Assembly (NCBI GenBank): GCA_016841965.1
Contig: JAEANN010000054.1
Location: 124,001 to 188,000 of the forward strand
Direction: 5' to 3'
Origin: Candidatus Roseilinea mizusawaensis
Lineage (GTDB): Bacteria; Chloroflexota; Anaerolineae; J036; Brachytrichaceae
DNA: 64,000 nt
Both the position numbers and the translations under genes were made by a program. Under the pieces are notes generated by a model. It was not told the DNA's origin. It worked only from the letters and a program-made list of their open reading frames with translations, and made no database searches. Positions 37,268 through 45,231 of the stretch are shown one piece after another; within the stretch, counting starts at the first letter, position 1, and each line of letters starts with the position of its first letter.

Positions 37268-38542
37268 ATGTCGATGTCCACGGCAAAACTCGCGATCGAA
37301 GGCGGCCAGCCCGCCGTGCGTTCTCCCCTTCCCCCCATGTATCCTGGCGGCCTGCGCATCGGCCAGGAGGAGGAAGAGGCCGTGTTGGAAGTCATTCGCT
37401 CCAAACGGCTGTTTCGCTACTACGGCCCGACCCCCGGCCCCTCGAAGGTGGCCCAGCTAGAGCAGGAATTCGCCGCGTGCATGGGCGCGCCTTACAGTGT
37501 GGCGGTCACATCCGGCAGCGCGTCATTGATCTGCGCGCTGGTTGGGCTGGGCATCGGCCCCGGCGATGAAGTGATCGTGCCGGCTTATACCTGGATCGCC
37601 TCGGCCTCGGCGGTGCTGGCTGCCGGCGGTGCGCCTATCCTGGCCGAGTGCGACGAATCGCTGACCATCGATCCATCGGACATCGAGCGCCGCATCACCC
37701 CGCGCACCAAAGCCGTCATCCCGGTGCACATGCGCGGCGCCCCGTGTGACATGGATGGCGTGATGGCTGTCGCCCGCAAGCATGGCCTGAAGGTGTTGGA
37801 GGACACAGCCCAAGCCGACGGGGCCAGCTATCGTGGCAGGCGTTTGGGCAGCATTGGCGATGCCGGCGCGTTCAGCTTCCAGTTCAACAAGATCATCACC
37901 TGCGGCGAAGGCGGCATGGTCATCACCGGCGACCGTGAGGTATGGAAACGGGTTGTGATGTATCACGATGTGATCGGCGGGGCGCGCAACGGCATTCCCG
38001 AAGGAGAGATTTTGCCGGGCGTCAATTTCCGCATGACGGAGTTGCAGGGCGCGGTGATGCTGGCTCAATTGCGCAAGCTGGACACGTTGCTGGCGGACAT
38101 GCGTCGCAACAAGGCCTTACTCAAAGCCACCCTCGAAGACGTGGCAGCGCGCAAGGGCATTGCTTTCCGAAGGCAGAACGACCCTGCCGGCGACGCAGCC
38201 ATCTGCCTGATCTTCTATTTGCCCGAAGCAGCGCGCGCCAATGCGGTGGCCGAGGCGTTGCAAGCCGAAGGCGTGCCCGCAGAGGTCATGCACCGGCCGG
38301 GTCAGTCGGACTATCATATCTACCCGTACTGGACGCCCATCATGCAGCAGCGCACCTGGCATCCCAACGGTGGGCCGTGGCGCTGGCATCAGGGCGAGGT
38401 GCGCTACACGCCGGATATGTGCCCGCGCACCCTTGATTTGCTGAGTCGGGCGATTCACATCGACATCAGCCCCGACCTGAGCAACGAGAATATCGAGGAA
38501 CTGGCGGAAGGGTTGAATAAAGTGATGAGTGCGGAGTGGTGA
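37268..38542 (+). CDS. DegT/DnrJ/EryC1/StrS-family PLP aminotransferase
   Basis: This 424-residue PLP-dependent enzyme belongs to the sugar aminotransferase/dehydratase family. Hallmarks are VAVTSGSASLICALVGLGIGPGDEV (about 77-101), IPVHMRGAPCDM, VLEDTAQADGASYRGRRLGSIGDAGAFSFQFNK with the Schiff-base lysine K208, and NFRMTELQGAVMLAQL. GGGAGG lies 7 bases before ATG 37268; a TTG two codons earlier is less likely. The last 80 residues (HRPGQSDYHIYPYW, GGPWRWHQGEVRYTPDMC) suggest a member acting on a small-molecule or nucleotide-sugar ketone. No nucleotide-sugar genes are adjacent, so the substrate is unclear. A 2Fe-2S ferredoxin follows. Confidence 0.88.
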   Translation: MSMSTAKLAIEGGQPAVRSPLPPMYPGGLRIGQEEEEAVLEVIRSKRLFRYYGPTPGPSKVAQLEQEFAACMGAPYSVAVTSGSASLICALVGLGIGPGDEVIVPAYTWIASASAVLAAGGAPILAECDESLTIDPSDIERRITPRTKAVIPVHMRGAPCDMDGVMAVARKHGLKVLEDTAQADGASYRGRRLGSIGDAGAFSFQFNKIITCGEGGMVITGDREVWKRVVMYHDVIGGARNGIPEGEILPGVNFRMTELQGAVMLAQLRKLDTLLADMRRNKALLKATLEDVAARKGIAFRRQNDPAGDAAICLIFYLPEAARANAVAEALQAEGVPAEVMHRPGQSDYHIYPYWTPIMQQRTWHPNGGPWRWHQGEVRYTPDMCPRTLDLLSRAIHIDISPDLSNENIEELAEGLNKVMSAEW

Positions 38543-38604
38543 GTGGTGAATGACACAATCGGGTATGCTTGGGTGACAAATCTCGATCGGTTTGGAGGTC
38601 AAGT

Positions 38605-38994
38605 ATGCCGAAATTGAGTGTGTTGGATAAGACAATCGACGTGCCGGCCGGCCGGCGTCTGGTGCTGGCGATCGAAGATGCCGGCGTGCGCATCGGCCAC
38701 CGCTGTGGCGGCAACGCCCGCTGCACCACCTGCCGCGTGCAGTTTACCAGCGGCGAGCCAGATACGATGACCGAAGCAGAGTACCGGCTGTTGAACGAGC
38801 GCGGCCTGTTCGGCCAGTACCGGCTGTCGTGCCAGATCGTGTGCGACCATGACATGAGTGTAACGCCTGTCATGACTGCCGACAATCAGCCGCAGTGGAA
38901 CGGCGACACCGGCCCCGCGCCAGACCCGGCAGTGAAGCCCGATGCTGTCTGGCAGCCGATTGAGGCGCTACGGGGAGCATCGCCTTCGGCGTAG
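38605..38994 (+). CDS. 2Fe-2S ferredoxin
   Basis: This small soluble electron carrier of 129 residues has cluster cysteines in CGGNARCTTC (C-x5-C-x2-C) with a fourth in RLSCQ, the adrenodoxin-like spacing. GGAGG stands before ATG 38605; a longer frame to 38569 has no ribosome-binding site. The C-terminal 35 residues are Pro/Ala-rich and beyond the fold. Possible redox partners in the window include the Rieske oxygenase at 44.2-45.1 kb. It is followed by an intrinsic terminator. Confidence 0.88.
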   Translation: MPKLSVLDKTIDVPAGRRLVLAIEDAGVRIGHRCGGNARCTTCRVQFTSGEPDTMTEAEYRLLNERGLFGQYRLSCQIVCDHDMSVTPVMTADNQPQWNGDTGPAPDPAVKPDAVWQPIEALRGASPSA

Positions 38995-39023
38995 CTCGGC
39001 CCGTGCAACATGGCGCCAAGACA

Positions 39024-39060
39024 CAGAGCGCAGACGGCTTGTCTGCGCTCTGTTCATTTT
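39024..39060 (+). terminator. Intrinsic terminator after the ferredoxin gene
   Basis: A perfect 12-bp stem (CAGAGCGCAGAC with GTCTGCGCTCTG) and a 5-base loop are followed by TTCATTTT. Confidence 0.8.
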
Positions 39061-39194
39061 GGCTCATGCTTGTTGGCCCATGCTTGGCTCATGCTGCCCC
39101 TTCCCACTTGCGCATGTTCGCAGCCATGCCGGTGCAGCACGATGATCGCCACAGACTAACCAGAACGGAACCGGCCGGCTACACTTGATCTCCA

Positions 39195-41672
39195 ATGGAA
39201 TTCGGCAACCTGTTTCGCTTGTCTTATTGGCTCGACCCCACCGTGTTGGAGCGCCCGGCCGGCCCATTCATGTGGCTGCTGGTTGCCGTCGGCGCGCTGT
39301 GGGGGCTGGGGGCGATTGTGCTGTGGCGCGCGCGCCCCCCATTGCGCGCTGTGGCGCTGGCTCAGGCGATTGCCGCTGCGCTGTTTGCCGCTGTGGCAAT
39401 TGGCCGGCTGTACAGCATCCCCCTCCTCGGCCTGCGCGCCGGCTGGTTGGTGGCCGGGTTGATTGGCAGTGCGCCCGTCGCCACACGCATTGCGGCGCAA
39501 GCCCGGCGCGATGGCGTGTTCGAGGCATGTCTGCGTGCGATGACTTTCATGACAGACATGACACAGTCGCGCGACAGTCAATCGACATGGCATCGCGCAA
39601 CGATGCTGGCATGGGCCGGCCTGCACCTCTTTGGCCTGACAACGGTGTGCGCTGTCGCGCGACTGCCGCTGGCGCTGGGGCCGGCGCTGTGTGTTGCGCT
39701 ATTGGCGCCGGCCATCATCGCGCTCGCGCGATCAGCCCTGCGTCGCCTGCAAGGCAATGGCGCGCCCATGCCGGCCGGCCAGATCATCACGCACGGCCTC
39801 GCCGCGCTTACGCCCCTGCTGCTGATCTACGGCGTTTTGGCGCTGCGCCTGTTGATTGCATTTGTCGCGCGCGTCGCCACCGGCGCGTTCGCTGTTGTCG
39901 AACCCTTCGGCGCGCTGCTCAACCTGCCTCTGACATTGATCGTGATGTCGGCCTATGCGCTGCTCGCTGCGATCTATGGCGCGCTGCAGCATATTAATCT
40001 GCGATGCCCCGACACGCAGTGTGCAACACGCAATGCCCAATTCGTCAGGTGGGGTGCGCTGGCGCTGATGGCCGGCGCGATGGCATGGGCCGGCTGGACT
40101 GCGCTCACGCTGCGCACACATGGCGTCAGCGGCAGCGACCCCTACGCCTACGCGCAGATGGGCGTCGATCTGGCCGAGCGGGGCACGGTGTTTCATCATT
40201 TTCCGCTGGCGCGCCTGACCTACGCGCTCGACATCCCCACCGAGCCGATCGTGCACGTGGGCTACAAACTGCCCCAGGATGTGTCGCGCATGGCCACGAC
40301 GGTCTGGCCGCCCGGCTACGCCATGTTCACCGGCGCGGCGTACAAGATCGCCGGCGAACAAGGGTTGTATCTCATCACGCCGCTGCTGTCGCTGATCTCG
40401 CTGTGTGCGATTGCCTGGATGGCCGGGACATTCACGCGCAGCCCCGGCCCGCTGCGCGGTCGGGGCAGCCGGCTGGCTGTTGCCGCGCTGGCCGTCTTTT
40501 TGAGCGCCACCTCGTACCAGCAGGTCGAGTGGCAAATGATCCCCATGGCCGATGTGGCTGCTCAGTTGTTCTCTGTGCTGGCGCTGGCGCTGGCGTTTGT
40601 GGATTGGCGGGCGCCGGGAGCGTGGGGACGCGCCGCCCTCAGCGGCGTGTGCCTGGGGATCGCCTTCGACATCCGCTACACGCAAGTGTTGATTGCGCCG
40701 GCCCTTGCGCTGGCGCTGCTGACGCCTATCCCTGCCGGCCAGCCTCCGCTGCGCGCCATTGCGACGCGCCTGCCCTATGTCGCGCTGTGCGCGGCGTTTG
40801 CGCTGCTTGCGGCAGCGCCAGTGCTGATCTATCACACGCTGGCCTTCGGCAGTCCGTTTCATACCGGCTCTGAGGAGTGGGCCAACTTTTCCGTGACGCG
40901 CCTGCCCGAAACAGCCTGGCGCACTATCAATGAATTGCTGGCCTACCGCGAATTCGGGTTGCTGGCGCCGGTTATCATCATCGGCGCATGGGCGCTGTGG
41001 CACGCATCGCGGCGAGGGGCGGTGACACTGCTGGCATATTTCGCCCCGCTCTTCATCTTTCACGTGGCGTACTGGCCGTTGCGCCTGCGCGACATCCTCT
41101 CGCTGTTTCCCGTGCTCAGCATTTTGGCCGCAATCGGGGTCGTGTGGGTGGTTCAGCGCATGATCGAGGCCAATCACGATAAGCCGGCGCGTTGGAAGAG
41201 GGCCGGGCTGGCCGGCCTGCTGGTGTGCCTCTCATTTGCTTTCGTGTTGCGCGCGATGGACACGTTGGCCTTGCCAATCACGCGCGGCTTCGGCGCGTTC
41301 GGCTATCTGGTGCGCGAGCAGCGCGCGTCTTTCACAGAGATCGGCCGGCTGACGCCGCCAAACGCCGTGATCGGCTGCTCGCTCAACAGTGGGCCGGTCG
41401 ATCTGTATGCCGGTCGGTTAGCCTTTCGCCCCGCCAACTGGACGCCCGATCAACTGATTGCATTTGTGCGCGCGCTGCACCGCGAAGGCAGGCCGGTGTA
41501 CCTTCTCGATGATGGCATTGAAATGACCGGGATGATCGAGACAGTGCGCGCGCAACTCACCTTGCGCGCAGTGGCGCGGCTGGATGTGCCATACTACTTT
41601 GCCGGCAGCGGCTCCGAAAATCGCCAGGCCGCGCTGTATGCCGTAGAGGAGCGCAGCAGCGCCGGAAATTAA
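39195..41672 (+). CDS. GT-C-type membrane glycosyltransferase (PMT/ArnT-like)
   Basis: This 825-residue polytopic protein has about a dozen or more hydrophobic segments. The extracytoplasmic loop after a transmembrane segment near residue 290 holds SGSDPYAYAQMG (about 315-326), the acidic DP-type motif where GT-C enzymes place their catalytic aspartate. Later come WPPGYAMFTGAAYKIAG, the DIRYTQ segment and YWPLRLRDILSLFPVLSILAA, as in dolichyl/undecaprenyl-phosphate-sugar-dependent enzymes. It likely transfers a sugar from a lipid carrier to a lipid, protein or cell-wall acceptor. The N-terminal 280 residues of extra helices are unusual. No strong ribosome-binding site is seen. Donor and acceptor unknown. 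Confidence 0.7.
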   Translation: MEFGNLFRLSYWLDPTVLERPAGPFMWLLVAVGALWGLGAIVLWRARPPLRAVALAQAIAAALFAAVAIGRLYSIPLLGLRAGWLVAGLIGSAPVATRIAAQARRDGVFEACLRAMTFMTDMTQSRDSQSTWHRATMLAWAGLHLFGLTTVCAVARLPLALGPALCVALLAPAIIALARSALRRLQGNGAPMPAGQIITHGLAALTPLLLIYGVLALRLLIAFVARVATGAFAVVEPFGALLNLPLTLIVMSAYALLAAIYGALQHINLRCPDTQCATRNAQFVRWGALALMAGAMAWAGWTALTLRTHGVSGSDPYAYAQMGVDLAERGTVFHHFPLARLTYALDIPTEPIVHVGYKLPQDVSRMATTVWPPGYAMFTGAAYKIAGEQGLYLITPLLSLISLCAIAWMAGTFTRSPGPLRGRGSRLAVAALAVFLSATSYQQVEWQMIPMADVAAQLFSVLALALAFVDWRAPGAWGRAALSGVCLGIAFDIRYTQVLIAPALALALLTPIPAGQPPLRAIATRLPYVALCAAFALLAAAPVLIYHTLAFGSPFHTGSEEWANFSVTRLPETAWRTINELLAYREFGLLAPVIIIGAWALWHASRRGAVTLLAYFAPLFIFHVAYWPLRLRDILSLFPVLSILAAIGVVWVVQRMIEANHDKPARWKRAGLAGLLVCLSFAFVLRAMDTLALPITRGFGAFGYLVREQRASFTEIGRLTPPNAVIGCSLNSGPVDLYAGRLAFRPANWTPDQLIAFVRALHREGRPVYLLDDGIEMTGMIETVRAQLTLRAVARLDVPYYFAGSGSENRQAALYAVEERSSAGN

Positions 41673-41709
41673 AAAGAGGGCCTCAAGCAGACGCCGGCTT
41701 GATAGCCCT
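41672..41709 (-). terminator. Intrinsic terminator reading the minus strand
   Basis: AGGGC-x-TCAAGC pairs with GCTTGA-x-GCCCT across an 8-9-base loop, and on the minus strand it is followed by CTTTTTAATT. It would end transcripts from the pseudogene side and perhaps the plus-strand glycosyltransferase as well. Confidence 0.65.
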
Positions 41710-41752
41710 ATAACAGCCCTGCCAGGTTCAAGCCGGCAAGAGCGGTGCGCCA

Positions 41753-42809
41753 TCACACAAACGCGAAGGTTGTCTCTGGCCGGCGATCCTTGTTCTCGAA
41801 GCACAGCGATAGCGTTGCGCCCTCGCCCTCGGGCGTCCACGCCAGCACCACGAAGTTCGATCCGGCCTCCAGGTCGATGTCGGTCACGTAAGTTGCCGCC
41901 TCGGGGTGGAGCGTCACCTCGCCCCACGACACCCCGTTCACCCATGCGCGCACCTGCCGACTGCCGCGCAAGTGTAAGAACGTTTGCAGGTCGGGGTTAG
42001 GCAGGCCGCCGATCGTCTGCATGAACTTGCGTGGTTCGGGACAGATCACCTCGAGGCCAACAGCAACCATGCCCACGCCGGCCGGCGCGTTGAAACACCC
42101 TGCGGCGCCCTCGACCCTCTGCCAGCCGGCCCACTGACGAAACGGCACATTGACCGCGTATGATTCGGCGCGGCGCTTGCCCAGCGACAGAATCTCGTCC
42201 AATTGCTGCGGGGTGACGCGCGCCATGCGCGCCTGGGGCGGGTAGCCCTCGCTCTGCCGGCCTGCCGACGGTGTGCAGTCGCCGGCCAGCACATCGGTGG
42301 CTGTCTTTTCGCCCAGGTTCCACAACAGCAGCCCCAGGAAGCGGCGGAACTGCCACAGAGCAGGCATCCAGCGCATCCGATAGAAGATGACTCGGCCCGC
42401 ACCAACCGCAACTTCAACCAGCCCGGCGCCCAGCTTCGGGCGCGGCCCGTCGAAGAAGCGGCTGAGCGCCGGCATCCGTTTCCACTCGGTAGCCCGATCG
42501 TCGCCGAACAGCATGTCCAGCCCGGATCATGTGTCTTCGTTGCTCAGGCCGGCCAACAGCGGCGAATCACCCTGTTCGCGCGCGGCGACGAGCTGATAGA
42601 CGGCGTGCTCTGGAGTGAACACCTCGATGCGCCGGCCTATCACGCGCTCCCAGTATGGTGCAGTCGCGTCGGTCAATTCCCACACCAGGGCCGTCTCGCC
42701 CTGCGCCAGGCGGTCGGCCAGCGCGCTTGGCTCGATCTACGGGCTGGAAATCCCACCAGCCATTCAGGAGTTGTGTGTGACGCAGATTGGCAACGCTTGA
42801 TTTGTGCAT
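41753..42809 (-). pseudogene. GH2-like glycoside hydrolase pseudogene with internal deletion
   Basis: The gene starts MHKSSVANLRHTQLLNGWWD then FQPV, a typical N-terminus of GH2-like enzymes. At about 42735-42745 the frame changes directly into ALADRLAQGETALVWEL, a stretch that should lie far downstream. This shifted frame runs to SNEDT and an in-frame TGA (42527-42529), after which coding continues as SGLDMLFGDDRATEWKR to the natural end at 41753. The last 110 residues look like a C-terminal beta-domain (VRAWVNGVSWGEVTLHPEAA). Total coding is about 350 residues against 600-1000 expected, so the catalytic barrel is gone. An internal deletion plus a stop codon make loss of function very likely. 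The 253-residue remnant frame should not be read as an intact gene. Confidence 0.75.
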
Positions 42810-42961
42810 GGGTGCTCCTGTGAACACTGTCCGCGTTGCCGGCAGAAGGAAGATTGAGCGAACTGCTGCCGGCGCGTCTCTCTAATAGCAGAGTAGTAGA
42901 GACATGCTGTGGGGGATCTGTATCGTCAACGGTGAAGTCAACCCAATGCCCAAGCGCCAGC

Positions 42962-44089
42962 CTACAAATGGCGGGTCAATACGTCGCAGCCGTCCGGCGT
43001 GACCAGCAGGGCATGTTCAAGCCGCACGCCGCCCACGCCCGGCACATACACGCCCGGCTCCAGCAGAATCACCATGCCGGCTTGCAGCGCCATGTCGTTA
43101 TAGGGCACAATGCGCGGTTCTTCGTGGAATGTCACGCCGATGCCGTGGCCGGAGTGATGCGGGTAGGGTTGATAGCCGGCGTCGCGGATGGCGCTGCGCA
43201 ACATGTGATCGAGGTCTCTGGCTTTCAGGCCGGGTTTGACCGCCTCGATGCCGCGATACAGCGTGTCGCGCGAGAGGTTGTACATCGCGCGCAATTGCGC
43301 GCGCAATTGGGCGGACGGCTCGCCCACAAAATATGTCGCTGCGTTGTCGCCCCAGTAACCATCGAGCCGGGGCACCACATCCAGGATGAGCGGGTCGCCG
43401 TCCTGCAACACATAGCCGGTCGGTGGGCCGCCCACTTCGGCGGTGCGCAATCCGCCCACCAGATCGGCCAGCAACGGCAGGCGCTGGTTGATATCGGCTT
43501 CAAGATGCGCTTTCATCTGACCCCACAGCTCGATCTCGCGCAGGCCGGCTTGCAGACGCTCGCGCACAAATGCCTGAGCCATGTCGCACAGCCGCAGCGC
43601 AGCGCGAATCTTGTTCAGTTCATCGGCAGTTTTGATCGCGCGCAGATTGTTCAGACCGTTGTCGTGCGGATGCAGCGTGGCGTTTGGCAGCGCCGCGCGC
43701 ACGGCGTCAAGCACAGCCGCCGGCAGCGAGTTCAGCTCCACCGCGACCGTCCCGCTCAGGCCGGCGTGCGGCTCGAGCGTTTCAAGCAGCGCAGCCAACT
43801 GGCGCTCTGCGCACGAGAGGGGTTCGTCAATGGTATAGCCGGTGTAGGCGCGCGTGTTTGCGCCGGTAGCTGCGATGGCCGGCGCTTCCGCGTCCGAGGC
43901 GATCACGATCATGTCATTGTCGCGCACCCATGCCAGGGCCGGCCCGCCCTCAAATGGACTGGGACCGGTCTGGATCGGCGGCGCGTAGCCGGTCAACCAG
44001 GTGAGCGTGGCCGGGTTGGATAGGAGAGCGGCCGCAATGCCGCGCGTGCGCAGATAATCCCGAAAGCGATCCCAGTTTGCCGATTGCAT
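42962..44089 (-). CDS. M24-family metallopeptidase (Xaa-Pro aminopeptidase-like)
   Basis: This cytoplasmic 375-residue enzyme has a creatinase-like N-terminal domain (1-145) and a pita-bread catalytic domain. Metal ligands are visible as LILDVVPRLDGYWGDNAATYF (two Asp), HHSGHGIGVTFHEEPRI (His) and LLEPGVYV / VRLEHALLV (two Glu). It would remove an N-terminal residue ahead of proline or act on related amide substrates such as creatine-like compounds. A strong AGGAGAGGAAAG precedes ATG 44089. It is preceded on the same strand by the Rieske oxygenase gene, 73 bases away. Confidence 0.9.
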   Translation of the reverse strand: MQSANWDRFRDYLRTRGIAAALLSNPATLTWLTGYAPPIQTGPSPFEGGPALAWVRDNDMIVIASDAEAPAIAATGANTRAYTGYTIDEPLSCAERQLAALLETLEPHAGLSGTVAVELNSLPAAVLDAVRAALPNATLHPHDNGLNNLRAIKTADELNKIRAALRLCDMAQAFVRERLQAGLREIELWGQMKAHLEADINQRLPLLADLVGGLRTAEVGGPPTGYVLQDGDPLILDVVPRLDGYWGDNAATYFVGEPSAQLRAQLRAMYNLSRDTLYRGIEAVKPGLKARDLDHMLRSAIRDAGYQPYPHHSGHGIGVTFHEEPRIVPYNDMALQAGMVILLEPGVYVPGVGGVRLEHALLVTPDGCDVLTRHL

Positions 44090-44161
44090 CTTTCCTCTCC
44101 TTTTTTGCCTTTTGTCCCTTGCTTGATCTTGAAGCGGTGCAACAAACAGCGCTGGCAGGCA

Positions 44162-45148
44162 TTATCTCGCGCCAGACAGCAACTCTTCGCGCCGCCGGCG
44201 ATACTCGATGATCGGCGCATCGCCCTGAATCAATTTCTCCCCCATGCGCAGCGTCGAACGTTTGGGGCGCTGCGTGACAACCACGCGTCGATCCTGTCGC
44301 TCGATGACGAGATTGCCCAACGCGCCCAGCCAGTTGAAGACCTGGCGTCCCACCGGCCAGCGCACCTTGCGCTGATACCAGCGCAGGTACATCAGCGTGT
44401 TTTCGTCGTCGATGGGGGCAAAGGCAACCGTGACCCGCATGTCATCACTGATCCAGTTGTGCCACACATTGGGGAAGAGAAACTGAAGGTAAGGCCGGCG
44501 CGTCGGCTCGGCAATCTGGGCCGGCTTTCTGGGCGGCGTGCCGTCGTCGACCCGGTTGTACACCCACAGATTCAACAGGTTGTAATGCGGTTCGCGGGCA
44601 GCCCAGCGCGTCAGCGGGCCATCCACCAACGAGCGGTTGCCGCGCCCAATGGTGTTGTGATGCACAAACGGCAGATGCACCACATCGAGCTGATTTTCAA
44701 TTGCGCGCGAGTAGTGTATGGCCCAGTGGTCGCGCAGTGTGCTGTAGGTAAAGGTGTCGTCGATGGAATCGAAGTAGCGCACCGGCGGCAGGGGATCGCG
44801 CGCTTCGCCCCACCAGATCCAGATGAAACCATGCGCTTCGTGGGTGGGAAAAGTCTTCAGGCGCAGCGCAGCCGGCGCCGGCGCGTTGCGGCCATTGGCC
44901 GGCACAACTGTGCAGCGCCCGCTGGGGTCGTATTGAAAACCGTGGAAGGGGCACTCCACGCAATCGCCGGCCAGCTTGCCGGCGCTGAGCGCCACGCCGC
45001 GATGGGGACACAGATCAATGGCGCACGCCACGCGCCCCTGCGTGTCACGCCACAACACCATCTGCTCGCCCATGCGCGTCACGCCAATCGGCCGGCCGGC
45101 TTTGACTTCGTTCGATTCAAGGATGGCATACCACTGATTGGGGATCAT
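44162..45148 (-). CDS. Rieske non-heme iron oxygenase, alpha-subunit type
   Basis: This 328-residue oxygenase has an N-terminal Rieske domain, with the 2Fe-2S ligands C47-P-H49-R and C66-P-F-H69-G, and a C-terminal catalytic domain. The bridging Asp and iron-binding His residues sit in ENQLDVVHLPFVHHNTIG (about 152-169). It resembles single-component-type or vanillate-demethylase-like oxygenases that hydroxylate or demethylate aromatic or quaternary-amine compounds using an external ferredoxin and reductase. No beta subunit or reductase is adjacent; the ferredoxin at 38.6 kb is the nearest candidate. TTGGAGTT precedes ATG. Substrate unknown. Confidence 0.88.
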   Translation of the reverse strand: MIPNQWYAILESNEVKAGRPIGVTRMGEQMVLWRDTQGRVACAIDLCPHRGVALSAGKLAGDCVECPFHGFQYDPSGRCTVVPANGRNAPAPAALRLKTFPTHEAHGFIWIWWGEARDPLPPVRYFDSIDDTFTYSTLRDHWAIHYSRAIENQLDVVHLPFVHHNTIGRGNRSLVDGPLTRWAAREPHYNLLNLWVYNRVDDGTPPRKPAQIAEPTRRPYLQFLFPNVWHNWISDDMRVTVAFAPIDDENTLMYLRWYQRKVRWPVGRQVFNWLGALGNLVIERQDRRVVVTQRPKRSTLRMGEKLIQGDAPIIEYRRRREELLSGAR

Positions 45149-45231
45149 GGGATAACTCCAAGATAAGATCCGAATGCACTCAAACCACAGCGCAGGCGGT
45201 TGCTGCCCGCGTTCTGATGTATTTTGTATGT

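Noticed and set aside
39732-41177. Minus-strand open frame of 481 residues opposite the glycosyltransferase
   Set aside because: It is the reverse of a membrane-protein gene; the predicted product is a Gln/Arg/His-rich sequence with no domain.
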